A DNA stretch of 64,000 nt. Source: Leifsonia sp. TF02-11 (GTDB taxonomy: Bacteria; Actinomycetota; Actinomycetes; Actinomycetales; Microbacteriaceae). Made by a program: the position numbers and the translations under genes. Shown in pieces: positions 52,163-61,663 of this stretch. The notes below the pieces were generated by a model that saw nothing but the letters and a program-made list of their open reading frames with translations, was not told the origin of the DNA and made no database searches. Numbering within the stretch: position 1 is the stretch's first letter; each line of letters opens with the position of its first letter. The stretch lies in assembly GCF_017565305.1 (NCBI RefSeq), contig NZ_JAGEKP010000003.1:558001-622000 (forward strand), in the 5' to 3' direction.

Positions 52163-52346
52163 GAAAACCTCCGAGCCCTCGTGACCCCCGCACGCCGCGC
52201 GGCCGGTGATCACACGATTCTACTGAAATATCAAGGTGTAGATTTATATAGCAGAGATCCGCATCGGCCACAAGCATTCCCGGGTGGTCCTCGGGTGGGC
52301 CTCAGGCGGTCGGGCCGGCACGCGAGCGACCTGGGATGATGGAGGA

Positions 52347-53243
52347 ATGGCGAGAACCGTTCGTGGCGCGCGTGTGCTGATCACCGGCGCGGCCTCAGGC
52401 ATGGGGCGGCTCTACGCGGAGCGCGCCGTGCGTGAAGGCGCCAAAGCCGTCGTGCTGTGGGATCGGGACGCCGCCGGACTCACCCGGCTCACCGACCGAC
52501 TCCGGGCGGAGGTGCTGACCGGACGCACCGCGACGGCCTGGGGCGCACCGGCGGGGTCCCCGAGTTCGGCGAACGGGAGATCGGGAACGAGCATCCACCC
52601 CTACGCCCTCGACCTCGGCGAGCTCGGCGGCATCGCGCAGGCCGCCCAGTCGGTGCGCAAGGAGCTCGGCGGCATCGACGTGCTGATCAACAACGCCGGG
52701 ATCGTGCGCGGCAAGTACTTCTGGGAGCACGACAACGGAGACGACACCCGCGCCACGATGCAGGTCAACGCGCTGGCGCCGATGTACACGACCCGTGAGT
52801 TCCTGCCCGCGATGATCGCGAGCTCCCGCGAAGCGCGCATCGTCAACATCGCCTCGGCTGCCGGCACGCTCGCCAACCCGCGGATGAGCGTCTACGCGGC
52901 CAGCAAATGGGCCGTGATCGGGTGGAGCGACAGCCTCCGCATCGAGCTCGAGCAGCAGGGCTTCGGGCATGTGAAGGTCACGACTGTCGCGCCGAGCTAC
53001 ATCGACACCGGGATGTTCGAGGGGGCGCGCGGCCCTCTCCTCACCCCCGTGCTGACCCCGGAGTACGTGGTCGACCGCGTCTGGAAGGCGATGCTCTCGG
53101 GCAAGCCGATGCTGATGCTCCCGTGGTCCGTCGGGTTGGCGAAGACGCTCAAGGGGGTCCTTCCCGTGCGGGTGTGGGACGTGCTGGCAGACCGCGTCTT
53201 CGGTGTCTACACCTCGATGGACGAGTTCACGGGCCGCGGGTAG
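52347..53243 (+). CDS. Short-chain dehydrogenase/reductase
   Basis: 298 residues. Classical SDR signs: VLITGAASGMGRLYAERA, LINNAGIVRG, IVNIASAAG (catalytic Ser region) and YAASKWAVIGW. A low-complexity Gly/Ser insertion sits near residue 65-80 (GAPAGSPSSANG). The C-terminal SGKPMLMLPWSVGLAKTLKG segment suggests lipid- or membrane-related substrates, as in long SDRs. GGAGG precedes the ATG. It is divergent from AraC regulator 1, its likely controller. Confidence 0.85.
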   Translation: MARTVRGARVLITGAASGMGRLYAERAVREGAKAVVLWDRDAAGLTRLTDRLRAEVLTGRTATAWGAPAGSPSSANGRSGTSIHPYALDLGELGGIAQAAQSVRKELGGIDVLINNAGIVRGKYFWEHDNGDDTRATMQVNALAPMYTTREFLPAMIASSREARIVNIASAAGTLANPRMSVYAASKWAVIGWSDSLRIELEQQGFGHVKVTTVAPSYIDTGMFEGARGPLLTPVLTPEYVVDRVWKAMLSGKPMLMLPWSVGLAKTLKGVLPVRVWDVLADRVFGVYTSMDEFTGRG

Positions 53244-53294
53244 CGGCCTGACGCCTCCGGGCAGGCGCGCTCCGGCGTGCCGAAATTGTCGTTT

Positions 53295-53335
53295 CGTGCA
53301 CGCGTGCCGAGGCTGACTTGTATTTGCGTGCACGC
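53295..53335 (+). repeat. Paired CGTGCACGC boxes before the adhesin gene
   Basis: CGTGCACGC occurs at 53295-53303 and 53327-53335, 32 bp apart (about three helical turns), each preceded by a short T-run, in the 179-bp gap before the adhesin ATG. Direct repeats on one helical face fit an AraC-type activator, and two AraC genes flank this locus. The link is inference. Confidence 0.45.
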
Positions 53336-53422
53336 TCCTCGCGAATCGCGCCGCACGGCCTCCGCGGGCCACCAGTCTGTTCGAGCGGGCCGAGACCAGC
53401 CCGCTCTGTCGGAAGGCTGGAA

Positions 53423-56236
53423 ATGAAACGTATCGGTAAGCGGCTCACTGCAGGTCTGGCGTTCGCGGTCGCCAGCGGCTTCACACTCGGCGGGATCATC
53501 GCCATCACCCCGGGAGCGTCGGCGTCGGCGGAGTTGCCAGACCCCTCCGCGATCGAATGGCAGGCCAGGACCGGCCTGTTCAACGGGGCGTACAGCAATG
53601 TCCGTCTCGACGTCGAGCGCCTCGAGCGCGTGCACGAGGGCATGACGACTCCCAAGCTCCGAAACAGCGCCGGTCAGCCGATCGACGGAGTCCCGCACTT
53701 CTTCCTCGGCAAAGACCCGAAGACCGGCGCCTTCCTTCCCGAAAGCATTCTGATGTGCATCGACATGCTGCATGTCATCTACCGGGTCCCCGACGGTTCG
53801 GAGTACTTCGACCTGGCGACTCTGGTCCCTGGGGAGACCGCCGTCGGGATCTCACACACGCTGAACGCGGGACTCCAGCTGGCGAAGGGCGCAGGGCTGC
53901 GGATCGCTACGGACGGAACACAGCCGTTGACGTTCACGACGGACGCGGCGTCGGACATCATGCTCGCCGCGCAACTCAAGGCCTGGCACCTGTTCGCCCG
54001 TGACAACATCGCCCAGCCGCTCCCGCGACTGGAGTTGCGCGACTTCTCCGTCGACAAGCGCATCACGCCGGCGGGAGGCGGCGAGCGGGTGACGATCGAG
54101 AACTTCGATCTCACGGACCGATTCGCAGAGATCGACGAGCTCGTCCGGCGGTACGCCCAAGCTCCGGCCTTCTCGACGACCCCCATCCAGTTGGACGGCA
54201 CCACCACGACAGTGACCGATCCCCTGGCGTTGAGCGGGTTCGAGCTCGAGGTCGACCCCGCGACGTCGTCGTCCGGCTACGACCGCTATGTCACAGTGGC
54301 GACGACATCGGGGAAGATCGAGATCACGCGGGTCAGGCCGCTCGACCGACCGCTCACCATCGGGTTCCGCAAGAAGTTCGCGCACGGGCTCGGAGCGGAC
54401 GGGGTCGCGTCGGGTGTCCGTGCGGCGAACGATCAGATCAAAACCGTGCTCGCCAACGTGTACACCACGGAGTTCTCCCTCCCGATCGAACCGGACGACG
54501 GATCGGTGACGGTGCGCAAGAGCGACGCGTCGGGGAACGCGCTGGACGACGCCGAGTTCACGATGTACGACTCCACGGGGTCGACCGTCGCCCACGACGC
54601 CTGGGGCCGTCCGCTCGTCGGACGCACGGGGGCAGGCGGGCACGGCGTTCTGCGGTTCGCCGACGTCCCGGCGGGCCGTTACATCCTCGTCGAGACGCGC
54701 GCCCCCGACGGATACCAGCTGGACCCGACTCCGCGTGAGATCACGGTCACTCCCGGAGCGCAGGTCGCGGCAGCGGGAGGGAAGCCGATCGTCAACACTC
54801 GGCTGACCAGCGATCTCGAGATCCACAAGTCGAACGGCGTCACGGTGTTGCGACCGGGCGAGGTCACCACCTACGAGATCGTCGTCGCCAATCGGTCGGC
54901 GTACACGCAGCCCGTCGACGCCGTCATCGAAGACGTACTCCCGGACGGCCTGCGCTTCGTCTCGGCAGACCACGGGGGCGTCTACGACGCCGAGAGCCGG
55001 ATGGTCAGCTGGAACGTCGGGCCGGTCGGCGGCACACCGATCGTGGTCTCGGTGACCGCGCGGGTCGAGGAGTCGGTCGCTCCTGGCACGACCATCGCCA
55101 ACCGTGCGACCGTGACGCTCGACGGGGTCTGCCCCGGGTACGACGACCTCGAAGCGTGTCAGGCCGTCGACACCGACGCGGTCCCTGCGCTGGTGCTGAT
55201 GAAGTCCAACGGGACCGACGTCGGACTTCCCGGCGGGACGACCGCGTACGAGCTCACCGTCGTGAACACGTCGTCGGCGGAGGCGCCCGATGTCGTGATC
55301 GTGGACGCGCTTCCCGAGGAGCTTGTCTTCGTGGCCGCCGATTCGAACGGCCACTATGTCGCTGACGACCATGAGATCACGTGGAAGCTGGGCGCGCTGG
55401 CCGCAGGAGAGCAGCGCTCGGTACGCGTGATCGCCTGGGTCGACGACCGGGTGGGGCCAGGAGCCGAAATCGTCAACGTGGCCTCGGTGACGAGCTCGGG
55501 CGCGTGCTCCGACAGTTCGGTGCCCGCGGACGAGCCGTGGACGCCGGGCGAGGCCCCGCGCTCGACGTGCAGTGCGACGGACATCGACCGGGTTCCCGCT
55601 GTCTCGATCACCAAGGACGACGGCAGGACCACGGTGTTCCCCGGTGAGCGACTCGACTACCGCGTCGTCGCCACGAACACGTCCGACAGCCCGGCGCCCG
55701 ACGTCATCGTGATCGATCGGCTGCCCCACTCGGTGTCGTTCGTCGAGTCGAGTCTCCCGCTCGCCGACGTCTCCACAGCCTCCGTGCTGCACTGGGACCT
55801 CGGCGACCTCGCTCCGGGGGAATCGCGGGAGATCATCGTCTCGGTCGTCGTCGACGAGCACAGTCTGCCGGGAACGGCGATCGTCAACACGGCCGTGATC
55901 AGCTCGGCCGGAGTATGCGTCGACGATCCGAAGACCGAGGTGGACGAGTGCACGGCGGTCGACGAGGACGTCATCGTCACGCCGGCGGTTCCGGACGAGG
56001 AGGAGCCGCCGGCCCCGGTGGATGGTGAGCGGCCGGAGCTCCCGGTCGAGGAAGAGACGGCCGACGTCCGTCCGGTGGCGACCGTTGCGCGTGCCTCCAC
56101 CGCGGGGAGGCTGGCCGATACCGGGCAGAATCTTCGCATGGTCCTCGAGTTGGGTGGGCTCGCTGTGGCGCTCCTTGTGACGGCGGGGGCGAACACCCTC
56201 GCTCTGCGCCGACGCCGCCTGCGGCGCTCTGCCTAA
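53423..56236 (+). CDS. Thioester-domain / Cna-B / DUF11 surface adhesin, LAxTG anchor
   Basis: 937 residues. A signal peptide ends near 36. Residues 45-350 resemble a thioester (TQXA) adhesin domain: C112 (LMCIDMLHVIY) and Q184 (AAQLKAWHLFA) are the candidate Cys-Gln bond for covalent attachment to targets. A Cna-B/SpaA domain (360-460) has K366, catalytic-type E425 in YILVETRAPDGY and N458, fitting an isopeptide. Three DUF11-type repeats (about 465-860) form a stalk, then an acidic Pro linker, LADTG (897-901), a helix and a basic tail. ATG 53423 has only a weak GGAAGG. Its stop overlaps that of AraC regulator 2. Confidence 0.85.
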   Translation: MKRIGKRLTAGLAFAVASGFTLGGIIAITPGASASAELPDPSAIEWQARTGLFNGAYSNVRLDVERLERVHEGMTTPKLRNSAGQPIDGVPHFFLGKDPKTGAFLPESILMCIDMLHVIYRVPDGSEYFDLATLVPGETAVGISHTLNAGLQLAKGAGLRIATDGTQPLTFTTDAASDIMLAAQLKAWHLFARDNIAQPLPRLELRDFSVDKRITPAGGGERVTIENFDLTDRFAEIDELVRRYAQAPAFSTTPIQLDGTTTTVTDPLALSGFELEVDPATSSSGYDRYVTVATTSGKIEITRVRPLDRPLTIGFRKKFAHGLGADGVASGVRAANDQIKTVLANVYTTEFSLPIEPDDGSVTVRKSDASGNALDDAEFTMYDSTGSTVAHDAWGRPLVGRTGAGGHGVLRFADVPAGRYILVETRAPDGYQLDPTPREITVTPGAQVAAAGGKPIVNTRLTSDLEIHKSNGVTVLRPGEVTTYEIVVANRSAYTQPVDAVIEDVLPDGLRFVSADHGGVYDAESRMVSWNVGPVGGTPIVVSVTARVEESVAPGTTIANRATVTLDGVCPGYDDLEACQAVDTDAVPALVLMKSNGTDVGLPGGTTAYELTVVNTSSAEAPDVVIVDALPEELVFVAADSNGHYVADDHEITWKLGALAAGEQRSVRVIAWVDDRVGPGAEIVNVASVTSSGACSDSSVPADEPWTPGEAPRSTCSATDIDRVPAVSITKDDGRTTVFPGERLDYRVVATNTSDSPAPDVIVIDRLPHSVSFVESSLPLADVSTASVLHWDLGDLAPGESREIIVSVVVDEHSLPGTAIVNTAVISSAGVCVDDPKTEVDECTAVDEDVIVTPAVPDEEEPPAPVDGERPELPVEEETADVRPVATVARASTAGRLADTGQNLRMVLELGGLAVALLVTAGANTLALRRRRLRRSA

Positions 56237-57249
56237 GCGAACATGTGTGCGGGCGGTGAGGCCGGGTTCGGGCTCACCGCCTTCACGTGTGTCCGATGCG
56301 AGAGGTCGATCAGCGGCGCGCCGGAGTGCGCTGTCCGGAACGCACGGGGGGATGCGCCGAAACGGTCGGTGAACGAGCGGCTGAAGTGTGCCGCATCCTT
56401 GAAGCCCCAGCGCGCGGCGATCTGGGCGATCGTGAGACCGGAGAAGGCCGAGTCGACGAGTTCGCGTCGGCAGTGGTTGAGGCGCCGCGAACGCACCCAG
56501 GCCGCGACCGTGATGTCCAGCATCTCGAAGAGGGAATGCAGTTTGCGCGCCGACATGAAGTTCGCGGCGGCGATCTCACCGACAGAGAGGTCGGGTCGGG
56601 AGAGATTCTCCTCGATGTAGTGCAGAACGGCGTCCAACTCCTCGGTCCGGGCGGTGTACCCGGTCTCCCGACTGGTCTCGAGGACGATGGCGCCGAGCAT
56701 GCGGATCGCGGCATCCACCATCCGAGTCTCGACACCGGAGTCTCCCGTCTCGAGGGTGCGGCCGAGGTGCCGGGCGAGCGGGGTCACTGCTCCGACCATC
56801 GGGCGCTCACGATCCAGTCGGACTGCGAGCAACTCGTCGATCACCGCGTCCTGCACCTGGAGTTCGGTCGTCGGTGCCCGGAGGATCAGGGACTCTCCGC
56901 TGTGGTCGAGCGAGAACGGGCGGGCGGACGAATAGAGGGCGATGTCCCCCGGCCGCAGCACCGCGGTCCGACCGTTCTGCACGAGGGTGCTCGACCCATC
57001 GAGCTGCACGTGGACCATTCGCGTGGAGCTCAGGTCACCGTCATCCGAATCGTCTTCGGCCGAGCCGAGGTGTTCGACCGTGTGGTCGCTCCCGGCGAAA
57101 TGATTGACCGTGATGTCGCCGATGTCTCCGCGATCCATGAGGAGCGAGAACGTCTGCTCGCCCGGCGATGAGCCGATGAGGCCGAGTGGCGCGTCACGAA
57201 CCCTGCGCCGGAACTGATCGAACGAGACTAGGCGGTCTTCGGCGTCCAT
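56233..57249 (-). CDS. AraC-family transcriptional regulator 2
   Basis: 338 residues, paralogue of the regulator at 51224: sensor with LVQNGRTAVLRPGDIALYSS and C-terminal helix-turn-helix pair (LSVGEIAAANFMSARKLHSL and LTIAQIAARWGFKDAAHFSR). It adds about 25 residues at the C terminus. It converges on the adhesin gene, their stops overlapping by 3 bp. Likely role: activation of the adhesin/SDR locus or of the transporter on its far side. No clear ribosome-binding site before ATG 57249. Confidence 0.9.
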   Translation of the reverse strand: MDAEDRLVSFDQFRRRVRDAPLGLIGSSPGEQTFSLLMDRGDIGDITVNHFAGSDHTVEHLGSAEDDSDDGDLSSTRMVHVQLDGSSTLVQNGRTAVLRPGDIALYSSARPFSLDHSGESLILRAPTTELQVQDAVIDELLAVRLDRERPMVGAVTPLARHLGRTLETGDSGVETRMVDAAIRMLGAIVLETSRETGYTARTEELDAVLHYIEENLSRPDLSVGEIAAANFMSARKLHSLFEMLDITVAAWVRSRRLNHCRRELVDSAFSGLTIAQIAARWGFKDAAHFSRSFTDRFGASPRAFRTAHSGAPLIDLSHRTHVKAVSPNPASPPAHMFA

Positions 57250-57371
57250 GACGAATGGTGACTCTCTTGTTACCGAGACCTGCGGGCCGGTAGCGGAACC
57301 CGGCCATATCTCAGATCTCGAATCGAGAATCTAGCAGATCGGATCAAGGGGGCGCGAGAGCTGCGGTCTTG

Positions 57372-58268
57372 TCACGCCCAGCGGCGGTTCGCCCACCGTT
57401 CGAAGAGACCGACGAGTGAGTCGGTGAGCTTGCCGAGGATCGCCAGCAGGATGATCGCGAGGAACAGCCGGTCGGTGCGCCCGTTGTTCTGCGAGTCGCT
57501 GAGCAGGAATCCGAGCCCCATCGACGATGCGATCAGCTCGGCCGCCACCAGGAACAGCCACGCTTGGGCCAGTGCGAGTCGGAGCCCCGAGATGACGGCC
57601 GGGAGCACCGAAGGGAGCTGGACCGTGGTGAAGAGCCGCACGCCGCCGAGTCCGAATGCCCGCCCCGCCTCCACCAGTTGACGGTCGACGTGGCGAAGAG
57701 CCGCGGCCACCGTGGTGTACACGGGGAAGAAGGCGCCGATGGCGATGAGGATGAGCTTGGAGTCCTCCCCGATCTTGAACCAGAGGATCAGCAGGGGCAC
57801 CCAGGCCAGCGACGGAACCGCGCGGATCGCGCCGAGGGTCGGGCTGAAGAGGATGTCGCCCAGACGGGAGAGCCCGACCACGGCACCGAAGACCAGGCCG
57901 AGGGCAGCGCCGATCGCGAACCCGACCAGCACGCGCTGCGTGGAGATCGCGATGTACAGCCCGAGGAGGCCGCGCTGCGCGAGGTCGACGGCCGCCTCCA
58001 CGACCATCGCGGGCGTGGGCAGCTGCGACGAGGTGAACGCTCCCGAAGTCGACGCGAGCTGCCAGGTCGCAAGCAGCGCGACCGGGATGAGCGCGCCCCC
58101 GACGATCCGCACCCAGCGGCGCGACAGGAACGGTGTGCGGCCGGCGGCTGTGGGCGGCGCGGCCTCGCGCGGGGTCTCGCGGGCGACCGCGGTCGCGGCG
58201 AGCCCTTCGCCGGGGCCGCCGACGACGATCAGCGGACCGTCGCCATCAGGAGCGTTCTGGTACGACAA
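57372..58268 (-). CDS. ABC transporter permease, SsuC/TauC type
   Basis: 298 residues: a 45-residue polar N terminus, then about six helices of the BPD_transp_1 family with the ATPase-contact loop LVEAGRAFGLGGVRLFTTVQ. The closing region (FLLSDSQNNGRTDRLF) is typical of nitrate/sulfonate/taurine permeases. It is the last gene of a three-gene minus-strand operon, 6 bp from the binding-protein gene. Confidence 0.9.
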   Translation of the reverse strand: MSYQNAPDGDGPLIVVGGPGEGLAATAVARETPREAAPPTAAGRTPFLSRRWVRIVGGALIPVALLATWQLASTSGAFTSSQLPTPAMVVEAAVDLAQRGLLGLYIAISTQRVLVGFAIGAALGLVFGAVVGLSRLGDILFSPTLGAIRAVPSLAWVPLLILWFKIGEDSKLILIAIGAFFPVYTTVAAALRHVDRQLVEAGRAFGLGGVRLFTTVQLPSVLPAVISGLRLALAQAWLFLVAAELIASSMGLGFLLSDSQNNGRTDRLFLAIILLAILGKLTDSLVGLFERWANRRWA

Positions 58269-58274
58269 GCGCGA

Positions 58275-59312
58275 TCAGCCGCCGATCGCGCTCGGGTCGG
58301 CCTTCTTCGCGAAGGTCGGGTCGAGGAGGGAGTCGAGAGCCGTGTCGATGTCCTTCTGCGAGCGCACATCGCCGGACTCCACGAAGATCGGGCCGACCTT
58401 CTTCAACACCTTCAGCTGCGCGGCTCCCGGGACGTTCGACACCTCGAGGTTGGTGCGCTGGGTGATGACCGTGGTCGCCACGGCCGGGTCGATTCCCGCG
58501 ACCTCGGCGAGAATCTTCGCGGTCTCGTCCTGGTGCTTCAGCGCCCAGGCGCGCGCGTACTCGTAGGTGTTCACGACCGTCTGCGCGACATCGGGCTTCG
58601 ACGAGAGGAACGACTCGGTCGCGTTGAGGAAGCCATACGTGTTGTAGCCGACATTGCGGTAGATGAGCTTGGCGCCCGACTTCTCGGCGTTGGCCATGAT
58701 CGGGTCGAGTCCGCTCCAGGCCTCCACCGAGCCGCCCTGCAGTGCCGCCCAGCCGTCGGCGTGCTGGAGGTTCTGGATCGTGACATCTTTCGCCGACAGG
58801 CCGTTGGCCTCCAGCGCCTGCAGTAGGAAGAAGTAGGGGTCGGTTCCCTTGGTGGCCGCGACCTGCTTGCCCTTGAGTTGCGCGACCGACGTGAGGTCGG
58901 AGTTCGGGCCGACCACGATCGCCGACCACTCCGGCTGCGAGAAGATGTCGATGGTCTTGATCTCGGACCCGTTGGAGCGAGCGAGCAGGGCGGCGGAGCC
59001 GGCCGTCGATCCGACGTCGATCGCGCCGGAGCGGAGCGCTTCGTTGGCCTTGTTCGAGCCCGCCGACTGCACCCAGTTGACCGTGATGTTCTGCTTCTTG
59101 AGCGCCTTCTCGAGCCAGCCCTGCTTCTTGATGACCAGGCTGAGCGGGTTGTACGTGGCGAAGTCGATGTTGAGCGTGCCGCCCTCGGTGACGCCGGCCC
59201 CCTTCGTCGAGCCCGACGCGGCGCCTTCGCCGGCGACGCACCCGGAGAGCAGGAGAGCGGCCGAGGCGGCGAGTGCGGCGACGGCGGTGACGATCGTGGG
59301 TCTGCGATGCAT
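58275..59312 (-). CDS. ABC substrate-binding lipoprotein, SsuA/TauA type
   Basis: 345 residues with lipobox LLSGC (C25) and a periplasmic-binding type-2 fold (NIDFATYNPLSLVIKKQGWL, then VNWVQSAGSNKANEALRSGA). These N-terminal strands are characteristic of aliphatic-sulfonate/taurine/nitrate binding proteins. ATG 59312 follows a GAGG. Ligand not determinable, although organosulfonates are the commonest for this subgroup. Confidence 0.9.
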   Translation of the reverse strand: MHRRPTIVTAVAALAASAALLLSGCVAGEGAASGSTKGAGVTEGGTLNIDFATYNPLSLVIKKQGWLEKALKKQNITVNWVQSAGSNKANEALRSGAIDVGSTAGSAALLARSNGSEIKTIDIFSQPEWSAIVVGPNSDLTSVAQLKGKQVAATKGTDPYFFLLQALEANGLSAKDVTIQNLQHADGWAALQGGSVEAWSGLDPIMANAEKSGAKLIYRNVGYNTYGFLNATESFLSSKPDVAQTVVNTYEYARAWALKHQDETAKILAEVAGIDPAVATTVITQRTNLEVSNVPGAAQLKVLKKVGPIFVESGDVRSQKDIDTALDSLLDPTFAKKADPSAIGG

Positions 59313-59419
59313 GGTCGGAGTGCCTCTCGGTTCTGGTGTCTGTTGTGCGGCTCGCGGTGCTGTGTCTCGAGCCTCGCGGATCCGCCGCCGAGGCGGGCGC
59401 GATCCGCTGGATCTGTGGA

Positions 59420-60268
59420 TCAGTAGGGGAAGACGGGGATGGTGGAGGAATGCAGATCCTCGAGCGCGCGGCCGTGCCGGTCGATGCCGAGGCCGTCGAG
59501 CAGTTCTGCCCGCAGCTCGGCCAGCGCGGCCGACCCCCGGTCGCGCGGGCGCGTGCCGGGGACGGTGACGACGCGACGGATGGTCGCGCCGTCCCGTCCG
59601 TCCTCTCCGCCCAGCAGGATGATGCGGTCGGCGAGCTGGAGGGCCTCGTCGACATCGTGCGTCACGAGGAGGATCGTCGTGGGGGCGGCGGCGTGGATGT
59701 CGAGCAGGAGATCCTGCATCCGCAACCGCGTCAGGGCGTCGAGGGCGCCGAACGGTTCGTCCAGCAGCAGCACGCCGGGATTGCGCGCCAGCGCGCGAGC
59801 GAGCGAAGCCCGCTGGGCCATTCCGCCGGAGACCTCCCGCGGGCGGAGGGCCGCCGACGCTCCGAGACCGACGAGGTCGAGCAGGCGCGCCACCCGCGTG
59901 CTGCCCTCCCTGCGATCCAGGCCGCGGGGAAGCCCGAGCGCGACGTTGTCGGCGAGCGATCGCCACGGCAGCAGTCGCGGCTCCTGGAACCCCACGGCGC
60001 ATCGTGCGTCGATGCCCGCGACCGGCGTGCCGTCGATCAGGGCGGCGCCGGTCGTCGGCGCGTCGAGGCCGCCCGCGATACGCAGCAGCGTCGACTTGCC
60101 GCACCCGCTCGCGCCGAGGATCGCGACGACCTCGCCCGCGTCGACGGTCAGCGAGACGTCGCGGAGCACGGTCCGCGACTCCGGGGCCGCACCCGCGCGC
60201 TTCACCGCAGCGAACGCCCGGCCGATCCCGGAGAATTCGACGGGGTACGCGGACGAGGGGGAGACCAT
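59420..60268 (-). CDS. ABC transporter ATPase, SsuB/TauB type
   Basis: 282 residues: Walker A GASGCGKS (52-59), Q-loop VGFQEPRLLPWRSL, signature VSGGMAQRASLARAL (VSGGM instead of LSGGQ), Walker B VLLLDEPFGALDALTR, and LLVTHDVDEAL. The EPRLLPW wording is diagnostic of the nitrate/sulfonate/taurine subfamily. ATG 60268 follows GAAGG; the frame is open to 60322. First gene of the operon; 107 bp separate it from the binding-protein gene, in which no gene is seen. Confidence 0.92.
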   Translation of the reverse strand: MVSPSSAYPVEFSGIGRAFAAVKRAGAAPESRTVLRDVSLTVDAGEVVAILGASGCGKSTLLRIAGGLDAPTTGAALIDGTPVAGIDARCAVGFQEPRLLPWRSLADNVALGLPRGLDRREGSTRVARLLDLVGLGASAALRPREVSGGMAQRASLARALARNPGVLLLDEPFGALDALTRLRMQDLLLDIHAAAPTTILLVTHDVDEALQLADRIILLGGEDGRDGATIRRVVTVPGTRPRDRGSAALAELRAELLDGLGIDRHGRALEDLHSSTIPVFPY

Positions 60269-60370
60269 GGTGCCTTCGACCGTATCGACAGCGGGCCAGC
60301 GGCTGCTCCCCGTCCGCAACACCGCGTAACGAAAGTGTCGGCGCGCAGCGATCCGGCGGTAGAGGCGGGA

Positions 60371-60760
60371 TCAGAAAGTGAAGCCGGGCACCCCGGAGAC
60401 CACCAGGCCCGCGCCGGCGAGCCACACCAGCACCGCCAGTACGATGCCGGCGATCGAAACCCAGAAGCTCACCCGCCGCCGCACCATCAGGACGATCGCG
60501 ACGACGATCGCCGCCAGCATGACGATCGCAGGGCCCAGCAGCGCGACGAGGAAGCCGGCGCCCATTCGTCCCGTATCGCAGGCGGTGCCTCCGCTGCCGC
60601 AGGAGTCGCTCGCGAACACGAGGAAGAAGGCGAAGAAGGTGAGCGCGGCGGCGATCACCACGCCGACCGCCAGGAGCACGGACGACGTCACGATGTCCCA
60701 GACGATCGGGGCCCGGGCCGCCCGGGCCGCGCGGGGCGGCCGAGCCACGTCGTCGCTCAC
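60371..60760 (-). CDS. Small tetraspan membrane protein
   Basis: 129 residues with about three to four hydrophobic helices (near 25-48, 68-92, 98-122). Two cysteines lie in the first external loop (SDSCGSGGTACD) and could form a disulfide. The N-terminal tail is basic and cytoplasmic. No family recognised. GTG 60760 overlaps the exonuclease III stop (GTGA), so it is translated with that gene. Confidence 0.65.
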   Translation of the reverse strand: MSDDVARPPRAARAARAPIVWDIVTSSVLLAVGVVIAAALTFFAFFLVFASDSCGSGGTACDTGRMGAGFLVALLGPAIVMLAAIVVAIVLMVRRRVSFWVSIAGIVLAVLVWLAGAGLVVSGVPGFTF

Positions 60761-61599
60761 CAGATCATCGGGCGGTCGTCGTCGTCGCTCTCGTCCGCCT
60801 CCGAGAGCTCCACGAGCACCGGGACGTGGTCACTGGGCGCGTCGCCCTTGCGCTCGTTGCGGTGGATGCTGGCGTCGGTGACCCGGTCGGCGAACGCCTC
60901 CGAGCCGAGGATGAAGTCGATCCGTAGGCCCTCGTTGCGCGGGAAGCGCAGCTGCTTGTAGTCCCAGTAGGTGTATCCGTCGGGGACGATCGGGCGCACG
61001 ACGTCGGTCAGCCCCACCTTCTCGAAGGCGGCGAACGCCGTGCGCTCCTGCGGTGAGATGTGGGTGGACTCTCCGGGGACGAGACTCGGGTCTCCCACGT
61101 CGGAGTCGAGCGGCGCGACGTTCCAGTCGCCCATCAGGGCGAGCGGAAGATGGGGGTTCTCACCCAGCCAGCGCTGGGTGTCGGCGGCCAGGGCGGCGAG
61201 CCAGTCGAGCTTGTACACGTAGTGCGGGTCGTCGAGCGCTCGCCCGTTCGGCACGTAGAGGCTCCACAGCCGGACACCGTCGACCGTCGCGCCGATCGCG
61301 CGTGCCTCCTTGGGCAGGTCGGGCCCGTCGTGGTCTTTGAGGAAGCCCGGCATGTCGGGGAAGCCGATCTCGACGTCCTCGATGGGAAGCCGGGCAGCGA
61401 TGGCCACGCCGTTCCACTGGTTGAGGCCGTGCAGCACGACCTCGTAGCCCGCCGCCTCGAAGGCCTCGTAGGGGAACTGCTCCGGCTTGCACTTGATCTC
61501 CTGCATGGCCAGGACATCGACGTCCTCCCGGACCATCCAGTCCACGACTCGGGAGACTCGGGTGCGGATGGAGTTCACATTCCAGGTGGCGACGCGCAT
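60757..61599 (-). CDS. xth: Exodeoxyribonuclease III (AP endonuclease)
   Basis: 280 residues of the exonuclease-endonuclease-phosphatase fold: ATWNVNSIRTR, the metal ligand in LAMQEIKCKPEQFP, YVPNGR, LMGDWNVAP, LRIDFILGS and SDHVPVLVEL. It incises at abasic sites and removes damaged 3' ends in base-excision repair. ATG 61599 is 6 nt after TACGAT (61611-61606), a leaderless start, back-to-back with pyrE 64 bp away. Confidence 0.95.
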   Translation of the reverse strand: MRVATWNVNSIRTRVSRVVDWMVREDVDVLAMQEIKCKPEQFPYEAFEAAGYEVVLHGLNQWNGVAIAARLPIEDVEIGFPDMPGFLKDHDGPDLPKEARAIGATVDGVRLWSLYVPNGRALDDPHYVYKLDWLAALAADTQRWLGENPHLPLALMGDWNVAPLDSDVGDPSLVPGESTHISPQERTAFAAFEKVGLTDVVRPIVPDGYTYWDYKQLRFPRNEGLRIDFILGSEAFADRVTDASIHRNERKGDAPSDHVPVLVELSEADESDDDDRPMIW

Positions 61600-61663
61600 G
61601 CCCCGATCGTATCGGCCGCCACCGACCCGCTGCCGAGGGCACGGTGCCCGTAGAATGTCAGAC

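Noticed and set aside
53852-55861. 669-codon minus-strand frame opposite the adhesin
   Set aside because: Low-complexity Arg/Asp/Val shadow of the adhesin coding strand.
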